NCBI RefSeq assembly: GCF_039523075.1
Contig: NZ_BAAAEP010000012.1
Coordinates: forward strand, 1 to 64,000
Direction of reading: 5' to 3'
DNA: 64,000 nt
Origin: Caenispirillum bisanense
GTDB taxonomy: Bacteria; Pseudomonadota; Alphaproteobacteria; Rhodospirillales; Rhodospirillaceae
Below the pieces are notes generated by a model. That model was given only the letters and a program-made list of their open reading frames with translations, ran no database searches and was not told where the DNA came from. Position numbers and translations under genes: made by a program. Below, piece after piece: positions 1-8,148 of the stretch (the first letter of the stretch is position 1; every line of letters begins with the position of its first letter).

Positions 1-912
1 GCCGCCGCTCCGGCCCCGGCGCCGCAGCCGGTGGTGACCGCCCGGCCGTCCGGCACCTCGCCGGTGATCGCCGAATCGAAGCCGGCGCCCCTGGTGGCGA
101 CGGCGGCGGCGGCCGAGGCGGTGGAGGGCTCCGACCTCGAACCCGGTCCGGCCGATGCCCCCGGCGCCGTGACGGCGGCGGTGGCCGCCGCGCCGGCTGT
201 CGTTGCCGCCCCCGTTCCCGCACCGGAGCCGCTGGTGAGCGTGCAGCCGGCCCAGCCGCAGCTGCTGGTGGCCGACACCAGCCGCCTGGATGCGGCGGTG
301 GCGCAGGCCTACGGCGGCCGCGCCGCGCCGCGCCCGGTGGAGGTCAACCCGGTGGCCATGACCGGCGCCGTCGGCGTTGCTGCCGGCGGTGGCTATGGCG
401 CCGGCCCGGTGGTCATCGGCGGCGGCCGCGCCCAGCCGGCCATGCAGCCGGCGGTGATGAGCCAGGGCGGCACCGTGGTGGTCGGCGGCATCCAGCCGGC
501 GGTGGTGATCGGCGGCCATGGCGGCGCCGCCGGCGGCACCGCCGTCGCCCTGCCGTCCGGCGACCCGGTGGCGGTGATCCACTTCGAGTTCGGCTCCCGC
601 GCGCTGGATGCCCGCGACCGCCAGGTGATCCGCCAGGTGGCGGACCTGCAGGCGCGCCAGGGCGGCTTCATCAAGGTGGTCGGCCATTCGTCCCGCTTCA
701 CCGCCGACATGCCGCAGCAGCGCCACATGCTGGTGAACTTCGAAACCTCCGTCGCCCGCGCCGATGCCGTCGCCGCCGCCCTGGTGCGCGAAGGCGTGCC
801 GTCCGAAGTGGTGGAGGTGGCGGCGCTCGGCGCCAGCGAGCCGCGCTATCAGGAGGTCATGCCCTCCGGCCAGGTGGGCAATCAGCGGGTGGAGATCTTC
901 CTGATCCGCTGA
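1..912 (+). CDS. OmpA-family outer-membrane/peptidoglycan-binding protein, 5'-truncated
   Basis: The reading frame is open from the first base of the window, so the true start lies upstream and 303 residues are visible. The first half is Ala/Pro/Val-rich, followed by a Gly-rich stretch (about residues 115-185), both looking like a disordered periplasmic linker. The last ~110 residues form an OmpA-like C-terminal domain: the beta strand VIHFEFGSRALDARDRQVI, a central GHSS motif, and the closing NQRVEIFLIR that matches the family's N-x-RVEI end. Such domains anchor envelope proteins to peptidoglycan. Any signal peptide or barrel would lie outside the window. Overall function beyond wall binding cannot be assigned. 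Confidence 0.8.
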   Translation, partial: AAAPAPAPQPVVTARPSGTSPVIAESKPAPLVATAAAAEAVEGSDLEPGPADAPGAVTAAVAAAPAVVAAPVPAPEPLVSVQPAQPQLLVADTSRLDAAVAQAYGGRAAPRPVEVNPVAMTGAVGVAAGGGYGAGPVVIGGGRAQPAMQPAVMSQGGTVVVGGIQPAVVIGGHGGAAGGTAVALPSGDPVAVIHFEFGSRALDARDRQVIRQVADLQARQGGFIKVVGHSSRFTADMPQQRHMLVNFETSVARADAVAAALVREGVPSEVVEVAALGASEPRYQEVMPSGQVGNQRVEIFLIR

Positions 913-1122
913 CCATCCGGTCAGCATCGGCGGGCGCAAGAATATGTCGCGCATCGCCGTCGCTTCCTTACAGAAACCAGTCGCGCCGATGCGGGCGAGG
1001 CTGTAGAAAGGCTCCGGGGGCAGGCGGCCGTTCCGGCCTCGGCGCGTCATCCCCCGCGCGCCCGCGTCCGCGGGCCGGTTCCCCATCTGCAAGGCCGTCG
1101 ACGTCTTTTTGGACCAAGTGCC

Positions 1123-2349
1123 ATGATCGACCAGGAGTTCCACCGGATTAAGCGGCTGCCGCCTTACGTCTTCGCTGAAGTGAACGCGATGAAGGCCCGA
1201 GCTCGCGCCGCCGGTGAGGACATCATCGATTTCGGCATGGGCAACCCTGACCAGCCCACCCCCGCCCACATCGTCGACAAGCTGTGCGAGGCCGCCCGCA
1301 ACCCGCGCGCCCACCGCTATTCGACCTCCAAGGGCATTCCCGGCCTGCGCCGCGCCCAGGCGGCCTATTACGAGCGCCGCTTCGGCGTCCAGCTGGACCC
1401 GGAGACGGAGGTGATCGCCACCCTCGGCTCCAAGGAAGGGCTTGCCAACCTGGCGTCGGCGATCACCAGCCCGGGCGACGTCATCCTGTCGCCGAACCCG
1501 AGCTACCCGATCCACGCCTTCGGCTTCATCATCGTCGGCGGCTCCATCCGCTCGCTGCCGGCGGAGCCGGGGCCGGAGTTCCTGGCCGCGCTCGACCGCG
1601 CCGTGCGCCATTCGGTGCCGAAGCCGGTGGCGCTGGTCATCAACTACCCGTCGAACCCGACCGCCTACGTCGCCGACCTGGACTTCTACGGCCAGGTGGT
1701 GGACTTCTGCCGCCACCACGGCATCTGGATCCTGTCGGACATCGCCTATTCCGAGATCTACTTCGACGACAACCCGCCGCCGTCGATCCTGCAGATCCCC
1801 GGCGCGCGCGAGGTGGCGATCGAGTTCACCTCCATGTCCAAGACCTACAACATGCCCGGCTGGCGCATCGGCTTCGCCTGCGGTAACCGCAAGCTGGTGG
1901 CGGCCCTGGCGCGGGTGAAGAGCTACCTCGACTACGGCGCCTTCACGCCGGTGCAGGTGGCGGCCACGGCGGCGCTGAACGGCCCGCAGGACTGCGTGGA
2001 GGAAATCCGCCAGCTCTACAAGGAACGCCGCGACGTGCTGATCGAGGGCCTGCAGGGCGCCGGCTGGAACGTGCCGTCGCCGCCGGCCACCATGTTCTGC
2101 TGGGCGCCCATTCCGCCGGCCTTCGTGCACCTCGGCTCGGTCGAGTTCTCCAAGCTGCTGCTGACCGAGGCCAAGGTGGCGGTCGCCCCCGGCCTCGGCT
2201 TCGGCGAGCACGGCGACAGCCATGTGCGCATCGGCCTGGTGGAGAACAAGCACCGCGTCCGCCAGGCGGTACGCAACATCAAGATGTTCCTGTCCAACTA
2301 CGACAAGGTCCTTGAGGACTCTGAGAAGAAACGGGCGAGCGCAACGTGA
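1123..2349 (+). CDS. PLP-dependent aminotransferase (AlaC / LL-DAP aminotransferase-like)
   Basis: 408 residues, fold type I class I/II aminotransferase. Visible family motifs are INYPSNPTA (substrate/PLP pocket), ILSDIAYSEIYFDD (the PLP-ring Asp and Tyr) and SMSKTYNMPGWRIGF, which holds the Schiff-base Lys and the phosphate-binding Arg. The opening FHRIKRLPPYVFAEVNAMK and GMGNPDQPTP are typical of the alphaproteobacterial alanine/glutamate-pyruvate type often annotated near hom. Its stop overlaps the homoserine dehydrogenase start, so the two are probably translated together and act in aspartate-family or alanine metabolism. Exact substrate (alanine, LL-diaminopimelate, methionine precursor) cannot be settled from sequence. 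Confidence 0.85.
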   Translation: MIDQEFHRIKRLPPYVFAEVNAMKARARAAGEDIIDFGMGNPDQPTPAHIVDKLCEAARNPRAHRYSTSKGIPGLRRAQAAYYERRFGVQLDPETEVIATLGSKEGLANLASAITSPGDVILSPNPSYPIHAFGFIIVGGSIRSLPAEPGPEFLAALDRAVRHSVPKPVALVINYPSNPTAYVADLDFYGQVVDFCRHHGIWILSDIAYSEIYFDDNPPPSILQIPGAREVAIEFTSMSKTYNMPGWRIGFACGNRKLVAALARVKSYLDYGAFTPVQVAATAALNGPQDCVEEIRQLYKERRDVLIEGLQGAGWNVPSPPATMFCWAPIPPAFVHLGSVEFSKLLLTEAKVAVAPGLGFGEHGDSHVRIGLVENKHRVRQAVRNIKMFLSNYDKVLEDSEKKRASAT

Positions 2350-3638
2350 AAGAACCGCTGAAAGTCGCCATCGCCGGCCTTGGTACGGTCGGCGCCGGCA
2401 CCGTCAAGCTCCTGCAGGAGCAGTCCGACCTCATCGCCCGCCGCTGCGGCCGGCCCGTCACCGTCACCGCCGTCTCGGCCCGCACCGCGGGCCGGGATCG
2501 CGGCTTCGACATGACCGGCATCACCTGGTTTGACGATGCGGTCGAAATGGCCGACACCGCCGATGCCGACGTGGTGGTGGAGCTGATCGGCGGCGCCGAC
2601 GGCATCGCCAAGCGCACCGTGCAGACGGCCATCGCCCGCGGCCGCCATGTGGTGACCGCCAACAAGGCCATGCTCGCCCACCACGGCACCCAGCTGGCGC
2701 AGGAAGCCGAGGCGGCCGGCGTCGCCCTGGCCTACGAGGCGGCGGTGGCCGGTGGCATCCCGGTCATCAAGACCCTGCGCGAGGGCCTGGCGGGCAACCG
2801 CATCACCTCGCTCTACGGCATCCTCAACGGCACCTGCAACTACATCCTCACCACCATGCGCGAGACGGGGCGTGACTTCTCCGACGTGCTGGAGGAGGCG
2901 CAGGCGCTCGGTTACGCCGAGGCCGACCCGAGCTTCGACATCGACGGCGTCGATGCCGCCCACAAGCTGTCCATCCTCGCCAGCCTGGCGTTCGGCAGCC
3001 CGGTGGACTTCAGCGCCGTCACCGTGCAGGGCATCCGCAACGTCAGCGCCCTTGATATCGAGTATGCCGAGCTGCTCGGCTACCGCATCAAGCTGCTCGG
3101 CATCGCGCGGGAGACCGAATTCGGGCTGGAACAGCGCGTCCACCCGACCATGGTGCCCATCGCCAGCCCCATCGCCCATGTGGACGGCGTGTTCAACGCC
3201 GTGGTGACGGAAGGCGATTTCGTCGGCCGCACGGTGCTGGAAGGCCGTGGCGCCGGTGCCGGCCCGACCGCCTCGGCGGTGGTGGCCGACATCATCGACC
3301 TCGCCTGCGGCCGCCGCGGCTTCACCTTCGGGGTGCCGGCCGGCGATCTGAAGGCGCACCCCGTCGGGTCCATCGAGAAGTTGACCGGCGCCTATTACAT
3401 TCGCCTCCAGGTGCTGGACGTGCCCGGCGTGTTCGCCGACATCGCCGCCGCCCTGCGCGACGCCCAGGTGTCCATGGAGCAGATCCTCCAGCGCGGCCGC
3501 GCCCCCGGCGAGATCGTGCCGGTGGTGATGACCGTCTACGAGACCGAAGCCGCGGCCCTGCGGCAGGCGCTGGAGCGGATCGAGGCCATGGAAGCCGTGG
3601 TCGAGCCGCCGCACGTCATCCGCATCGAGGAACTCTGA
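2346..3638 (+). CDS. hom: homoserine dehydrogenase
   Basis: 430 residues. It reduces aspartate semialdehyde to homoserine, the branch point to threonine and methionine. An N-terminal Rossmann domain (GLGTVGAGTVKLL) is followed by the catalytic domain with VTANKAMLAHHG, GILNGTCNYILT and GYAEADPSFDIDGVDAAHKL, the last carrying the substrate-binding Asp/Lys. The C-terminal ~80 residues are an ACT domain (YYIRLQVLDVPGVFADIA), the usual threonine-feedback module. The start is GTG at 2346, forming a GTGA overlap with the aminotransferase stop. The Asd enzyme that makes its substrate is encoded far away at 57.9 kb. Confidence 0.95.
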   Translation: MKEPLKVAIAGLGTVGAGTVKLLQEQSDLIARRCGRPVTVTAVSARTAGRDRGFDMTGITWFDDAVEMADTADADVVVELIGGADGIAKRTVQTAIARGRHVVTANKAMLAHHGTQLAQEAEAAGVALAYEAAVAGGIPVIKTLREGLAGNRITSLYGILNGTCNYILTTMRETGRDFSDVLEEAQALGYAEADPSFDIDGVDAAHKLSILASLAFGSPVDFSAVTVQGIRNVSALDIEYAELLGYRIKLLGIARETEFGLEQRVHPTMVPIASPIAHVDGVFNAVVTEGDFVGRTVLEGRGAGAGPTASAVVADIIDLACGRRGFTFGVPAGDLKAHPVGSIEKLTGAYYIRLQVLDVPGVFADIAAALRDAQVSMEQILQRGRAPGEIVPVVMTVYETEAAALRQALERIEAMEAVVEPPHVIRIEEL

Positions 3639-3703
3639 GGCTCGCCGCAGCTTTCCTTTACCGCATACCAAACCGCCATTGGTTCAAGCCATTAGAGGTC
3701 CCC

Positions 3704-4708
3704 ATGTCGGAGCAGAACAGCAGCTTCAACAACGTTCTCGAGCGCAACCTGGCGCTTGAGGTGGTGCGCGTCACCGAGGCGGCGGCGCTGTCGGCCTCGC
3801 GCCTGATGGGCCGCGGCGACGAGAAGGCGGCCGACCAGGCCGCCGTCGACGCCATGCGCCGCGCCCTCAACAGCCTCAACATCGACGGCACCGTGGTCAT
3901 CGGCGAGGGCGAGCGCGACGAGGCGCCGATGCTCTACATCGGTGAAAAGGTCGGCTCCGGCCAGGGCCAGAAGGTGGACATCGCCCTCGACCCGCTGGAA
4001 GGCACCACCATCACCGCCAAGGGCGGCCCCAATGCCCTGGCCGTCATCGCCATGGCGGAAGAAGGCGGCTTCCTCAACGCGCCCGACGTCTACATGGACA
4101 AGATCGCCGTCGGCCCCGGCCTGCCGGACGACGTGGTCGACCTGGACGCCACCCCGGAAGAGAACCTGCGCGAACTGGCCAAGGCCAAGAAGAGCGACAT
4201 CGACGACCTGCTGGTCTGCATCCTCGACCGTCCGCGCCATGAAGACCTGATCGCCCGCGTGCGCGCCACCGGCGCCCGCATCATGCTGATCGGCGACGGC
4301 GACGTTTCCGGCGTCATCGCCACCACCCAGCCGGAATCGGGCGTCGACATCTACATGGGCTCGGGCGGGGCGCCGGAAGGCGTGCTGGCGGCGGCGGCGC
4401 TGCGCTGCATCGGCGGCCAGATGCAGGGCCGCCTGCTGTTCCGCAACGACGACGAGCGCGGCCGCGCCAAGCGCTGGGGCATCAGCGACCTCAACCGCAA
4501 GTACAAGCTGCTCGACCTCGCCTCGGGCAACGTCATGTTCGCCGCCACCGGCGTCACCACCGGCGCCATGCTGCGCGGCGTGCGCCGCTGGCACGGCGGC
4601 GCCGTGACCCACTCCATGGTCATGCGCTCCAAGTCGGGCACCGTGCGCTACATCGAGGCCCACCACAACTTCGACCGCAAGACCGGCTTCGACCCCGTCG
4701 ACGGCTGA
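3704..4708 (+). CDS. glpX: class II fructose-1,6-bisphosphatase GlpX
   Basis: 334 residues. It hydrolyses fructose 1,6-bisphosphate to fructose 6-phosphate in gluconeogenesis; class II enzymes often also accept sedoheptulose 1,7-bisphosphate. All metal and substrate residues known from E. coli GlpX can be aligned: Asp44 (ADQAAVDAMR), Glu68 (VIGEGERDEAPM), the DPLEGTT motif and GGAPEGV. It lies 65 bp after hom in the conserved alphaproteobacterial order aminotransferase-hom-glpX-recJ and is followed by a strong terminator, so it probably ends this operon. A second, divergent GlpX is encoded in the Calvin cluster at 26.3 kb; this copy looks like the housekeeping enzyme. Confidence 0.94.
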   Translation: MSEQNSSFNNVLERNLALEVVRVTEAAALSASRLMGRGDEKAADQAAVDAMRRALNSLNIDGTVVIGEGERDEAPMLYIGEKVGSGQGQKVDIALDPLEGTTITAKGGPNALAVIAMAEEGGFLNAPDVYMDKIAVGPGLPDDVVDLDATPEENLRELAKAKKSDIDDLLVCILDRPRHEDLIARVRATGARIMLIGDGDVSGVIATTQPESGVDIYMGSGGAPEGVLAAAALRCIGGQMQGRLLFRNDDERGRAKRWGISDLNRKYKLLDLASGNVMFAATGVTTGAMLRGVRRWHGGAVTHSMVMRSKSGTVRYIEAHHNFDRKTGFDPVDG

Positions 4709-4737
4709 GACGCGGACCCTTGATCAGGGCAGCACCA

Positions 4738-4768
4738 GGGCCCGCCGGCAGCCGCCGGCGGGCCCTTT
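4738..4768 (+). terminator. intrinsic terminator after glpX
   Basis: Perfect 12-bp GC stem: 4738-4749 pairs with 4754-4765 across the 4-nt loop AGCC, followed by TTT. It lies 29 bp after the glpX stop and about 105 bp before recJ, so it should end the aminotransferase-hom-glpX transcript. Confidence 0.8.
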
Positions 4769-4873
4769 GCCTGTGCGGCGCCGGTGGACGGCGGCGGCCC
4801 GGCTGCCTATGATACGACCGGCCCGGCGCCGGCCTCCTCCCGTTCCCGCGTGCGTATCCAGAGAGTGTCCCGC

Positions 4874-6655
4874 ATGACCGCCCTGCCTTTCCTCGGTATC
4901 GACCGCTCCGTCAACGGCCGGCGGTGGACCCTGCGGCAGGGGGACGAGCGCATGGCCCTGGCCATCAGCCAGCGGCTGGCCCTGCCGGAGGTGGTGGGGC
5001 GGGTGCTGGCGGCGCGCGGCGTCAGCCTGGATGCCGCCCAGAGCTTCCTCCATCCCACCTTGCGCGACCTCATCCCCAACCCCTCCGTCTTCGCCGGCAT
5101 GGACGAGGCGGCGGAGCGGGTGGCGGTGGCGGTGGAAGGGGCGGAGAAGATCGCCGTGTTCGGCGACTACGACGTCGACGGCGCCACGTCGTCGGCGCTG
5201 CTGCTGCGCTTCCTGCGGGCGGTCGGGGCGGACGTGCGCGCCTACATCCCCGACCGCATGGCCGAAGGCTACGGTCCCAATGCGGCGGCGCTGCTGAAGC
5301 TGCGGGCCGGCGGCTGCTCGCTGGTGCTGACGGTGGACTGCGGCATCACCGCCTTCGAGCCGCTGCAGGCGGCCCAGGACGCCGGCCTGGACGTGGTGGT
5401 GGTGGACCATCACCAGGCCGAGCCGCGCCTGCCGGCGGCGGTGGCGGTGGTCAACCCGAAGCGGCTCGACTGCACCTCCGGCCAGGGGCATCTGGCGGCG
5501 GTGGGGGTGGCGTTCCTGCTGTGCGTCGCCGTCAACCGCGCCCTGCGCAACAGCGGCTGGTACGCCGGCGGCCGGCGGGAGCCGGACCTGCGCCAGTGGC
5601 TCGACATCGTGGCGCTGGGCACCGTCTGCGACGTGGTGCCGCTCACCGGCCTCAACCGGGCGCTGGTCACCCAGGGCCTGAAGGTGGCGGCCAAGCGCGG
5701 CAACGCCGGCATCGCCGCCCTGGCCGACGTGGCAGGGGTGAAGGACCGGCTGGACGCCTATCACCTCGGCTTCATCCTGGGGCCGCGGGTCAATGCCGGC
5801 GGCCGGGTCGGCGAGTCCGACCTCGGCACCCGCCTGCTGGCCACCGACGACCGCGACGAGGCGGTGGCGCTCGCCCTGCGCCTGCACGAATACAATGCCC
5901 AGCGCCAGGAGATCGAGGCCGCCTGCCTGCTGGAAGCCATCGAGATGGCCGAAGGCACCGCCGCCGCCAGCGACGATCCGCTGGTCTTCGTCCACGGGCA
6001 GGGCTGGCATCCCGGCGTCGTCGGCATCGTCGCCAGCCGGCTGAAGGAACGCTACGCCATGCCGGCCTGCGTGCTGGCGGTGGAGGGTGGTCTCTGCAAG
6101 GGCTCCGGCCGCTCGGTGCCGGGGCTGGACCTCGGCCGCGCCGTCATTGCGGCGCGCGAGGCGGGGCTGCTGATGGCCGGCGGCGGCCATGCCATGGCGG
6201 CCGGCTTCACCCTGGCGGAAGACAAGCTGCCCGCCTTCCGCGCCTTCCTGGCCGAGCGGCTGCGGGCCCAGCTGGACGCCGGCGGCATCGTGCCGACGCT
6301 GGAACTGGACGGCGCCATCGACGTCGGCGCCGCCTCGCCCGATCTGGTGGCGACGCTGGCCCAGTGCGGTCCCTACGGCGCCGGCAACGAGGAACCGCGC
6401 TTCGTGGTCGCCAACTGCCGGGTGGCGCGGGCCGATGTGGTCGGCTCCGGCCATGTCCGCATGTTCCTGTCCGGGGCCGGCGGCATGGGGCGGCTGAAGG
6501 CCATCGCCTTCCGCTGCGTCGACGGCGACCTGGGGCAGGCGCTGCTCAATTCCGCCGGGCGGGTGTTCCACATCGCCGGCACCCTGCGCGCCGACACCTG
6601 GCAGGGCCGCACCGAGGCGCAGCTGGTGGTGGACGACGCCGCACCGGCCACCTGA
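4874..6655 (+). CDS. recJ: single-stranded-DNA-specific 5'-3' exonuclease RecJ
   Basis: 593 residues from ATG 4874; an in-frame ATG at 4784 would add 30 non-conserved residues running through the post-glpX spacer. RecJ degrades ssDNA 5' to 3' in RecFOR recombination, mismatch repair and base-excision repair. The DHH-family motifs are present: FGDYDVDGATSSALL (motif I), LTVDCGIT (motif II), VVVDHHQAEP (the DHH motif), a GTVCDVVPL motif and the DHHA1 region VVGIVASRLKERY with GSGRS and GGGHAMAAGF. Length fits the family (570-600). The final ~100 residues form the OB-like domain. Confidence 0.95.
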   Translation: MTALPFLGIDRSVNGRRWTLRQGDERMALAISQRLALPEVVGRVLAARGVSLDAAQSFLHPTLRDLIPNPSVFAGMDEAAERVAVAVEGAEKIAVFGDYDVDGATSSALLLRFLRAVGADVRAYIPDRMAEGYGPNAAALLKLRAGGCSLVLTVDCGITAFEPLQAAQDAGLDVVVVDHHQAEPRLPAAVAVVNPKRLDCTSGQGHLAAVGVAFLLCVAVNRALRNSGWYAGGRREPDLRQWLDIVALGTVCDVVPLTGLNRALVTQGLKVAAKRGNAGIAALADVAGVKDRLDAYHLGFILGPRVNAGGRVGESDLGTRLLATDDRDEAVALALRLHEYNAQRQEIEAACLLEAIEMAEGTAAASDDPLVFVHGQGWHPGVVGIVASRLKERYAMPACVLAVEGGLCKGSGRSVPGLDLGRAVIAAREAGLLMAGGGHAMAAGFTLAEDKLPAFRAFLAERLRAQLDAGGIVPTLELDGAIDVGAASPDLVATLAQCGPYGAGNEEPRFVVANCRVARADVVGSGHVRMFLSGAGGMGRLKAIAFRCVDGDLGQALLNSAGRVFHIAGTLRADTWQGRTEAQLVVDDAAPAT

Positions 6656-6737
6656 GCCGGCGCCAGACCGGCCCTTACTCCCTTCGGCCCGGTCGGATAC
6701 TGTGGTGGCATCGTTCACGATCCGCGAGAGCCGATCC

Positions 6738-7370
6738 ATGACCCTGCGCTTCTTCTACTCGCCTGCCGCCTGCTCGCTGGCGCCGCACATCGTGCTGGAG
6801 GAAACCGGCGCCGCCTACGAGCCGGTGCGTGTCGCCCTGGCCGAAGGGCAGCAGTATTCCGACGAGTACCGCCGCATCAACCCGCGCAGCAAGGTGCCGG
6901 CGCTGCAGCTTGATGACGGGCAGGTGCTGACGGAAACCCACGCCATCATGGCCTATCTGGCCGACACCCACCCGGACAAGGGGCTGATCCCGACCGATCC
7001 GCTCGGCCGGGCGCGGGCGCATGAGTGGATGAACCATCTGGCCGGCGGCGTGCATCCGCATTTCACCCGCTTCTTCCGGCCGGAGCGCTTCGTGACCGAG
7101 GGCTCCGACCCGGCGCCGGTGCGCGATGCCGGCCTCGCCGCCTTCCGCGCCGCCCTGGCGGAGGTGGAAAGCCGTCTGCCGGAGGAGGGGTTCGCCCTTG
7201 GCGCCTACAGCGTCGTCGACGCTCACCTGACGGTGTTCCTGCGCTGGGGCGGCCGCGCCGGCTTTGACCTGGCGGCGGAATTCCCGCGCTATCTGGCGCT
7301 GGTGCGGCGGGTGCAGCAGCGCCCGGCCACCCAGCGGGCGCTGGCCATGGAAGACCTGCCGCTGCTGTGA
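6738..7370 (+). CDS. glutathione S-transferase family protein
   Basis: 210 residues from ATG 6738. The thioredoxin-fold N-terminus begins FFYSPAACSLAPHIVLEETG, with the SPxACS segment of beta-class bacterial GSTs (catalytic Cys/Ser region), then NPRSKVPALQLDDG (the cis-Pro glutathione-binding loop) and LTETHAIMAYLAD. The C-terminal half is the all-helical GST domain. It probably conjugates glutathione or reduces disulfides in detoxification; the substrate is unknown. It stands alone between recJ and a convergent L,D-transpeptidase gene. Confidence 0.9.
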   Translation: MTLRFFYSPAACSLAPHIVLEETGAAYEPVRVALAEGQQYSDEYRRINPRSKVPALQLDDGQVLTETHAIMAYLADTHPDKGLIPTDPLGRARAHEWMNHLAGGVHPHFTRFFRPERFVTEGSDPAPVRDAGLAAFRAALAEVESRLPEEGFALGAYSVVDAHLTVFLRWGGRAGFDLAAEFPRYLALVRRVQQRPATQRALAMEDLPLL

Positions 7371-7389
7371 CCGGCAGCCCTGGGGCGAT

Positions 7390-7415
7390 GCGGCCGGGCG
7401 CCATGGCCCGGCCGC
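7390..7415. terminator. hairpin between convergent genes
   Basis: A perfect 10-bp stem (7390-7399 with 7406-7415, loop GCCATG) sits in the 52-bp gap between the convergent GST and L,D-transpeptidase genes. Neither side has a clear T run, so it may act as a weak bidirectional terminator or transcript-stabilising hairpin. Confidence 0.4.
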
Positions 7416-7422
7416 GCCGTCG

Positions 7423-7974
7423 TCAGGGCAGGATCTCGATGGGGGTGCCGAGGTCGACCAGCCGCCAGATCTCGTCCATGGCGTCGTTGGAAACGGCGAC
7501 GCAGCCGGCGGTCCAGTCCTTCATGGTCTTGGCCCGCAGGGAGCTTTTGATGGTGGTCGGCTGGCCGTGGATGTAGATGTCGCCGCCCGGGCTCTTGCCG
7601 ATGGCGGCGGCGGCGGCGCGGTCCTGCGGGTTGGGATAGCTGATGCGCAGCGAGCGGTAGTAGATGCTGTCCGGGTTGCGGAAGTCGATGACGTACCAGC
7701 CCTCCGGCGTGCGGCCGTCGCCTTCGTAGCGCTTGTGGCCTTCCGGTTCCCAGCCGAGGGCGATGGGCCAGGTGCGCACCGGCCGCCCCTCCGACAGCAG
7801 GGTCAGGCGGCGTTCCGTCTTCTCGACGATGATCTTGTCGATGATCATGGCTGTCGGATTGACCGCGGCCAGGGCCTCGCCGGCCATGGCAGGGCGGGGG
7901 GTGGAAACGGTCACGGCTGCGACCGCCGCGCAGGCGCAGACGGCTAGGGTCAGCGTCGCAAGAAAGCGCCGCAT
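7423..7974 (-). CDS. secreted L,D-transpeptidase (YkuD domain)
   Basis: 183 residues. A signal peptide (MRRFLATLTLAVCACAAVAA, cleavage probably after PAMA) is followed directly by a YkuD domain: IIVEKTERRLTLLSEG, IALG, EGDGRTPEGWYVID, DIYIHG and the catalytic WTAGCVAVSNDAMDEIW motif (His of HG, Cys of GCVAVS). Such enzymes make 3-3 peptidoglycan crosslinks or attach proteins to the wall in the periplasm. GAGGGAG just upstream of ATG 7974 supports the start. It is transcribed divergently from dnaB across a 174-bp spacer. No LysM or PG-binding domain is present, so it is a minimal member. Confidence 0.92.
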   Translation of the reverse strand: MRRFLATLTLAVCACAAVAAVTVSTPRPAMAGEALAAVNPTAMIIDKIIVEKTERRLTLLSEGRPVRTWPIALGWEPEGHKRYEGDGRTPEGWYVIDFRNPDSIYYRSLRISYPNPQDRAAAAAIGKSPGGDIYIHGQPTTIKSSLRAKTMKDWTAGCVAVSNDAMDEIWRLVDLGTPIEILP

Positions 7975-8047
7975 GGGCCCGGACTCCCTCGTTTTTTTGA
8001 ACCTCTCTCTCAGCCGCCGACCATACCGGAAACCGAGTCGTCCGTCA

Positions 8048-8101
8048 TCATCCACATGCGCAGCGGCTGCGACCTTTTCCCTGATTTCCCCGCTATCCAC
8101 A
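8048..8101 (+). promoter_or_regulatory. two near-consensus DnaA boxes upstream of dnaB
   Basis: TCATCCACA (8048-8056) and CTATCCACA (8093-8101) each differ by one base from the DnaA box TTATCCACA, in the same orientation, within the ldt-dnaB spacer. A role in DnaA control of dnaB is inference; two 9-mers with one mismatch each can occur by chance. Confidence 0.3.
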
Positions 8102-8148
8102 GGCGGAAGACTGGCCCCGCCGCGGCCAAGGTCTGATAGAGTGGCGCC

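Noticed and set aside
1060..1075. GCCCGCG/CGCGGGC hairpin as a terminator after the OmpA-family gene
   Set aside because: It has a 2-nt loop and no T run and lies about 150 bp past the stop; not convincing.
4724..6739. Long antisense open frames (for example opposite recJ, hom, tkt and the phosphate permeases)
   Set aside because: At this GC content long antisense frames are expected; they show His/Gly/Arg-rich nonsense composition and no family motifs.
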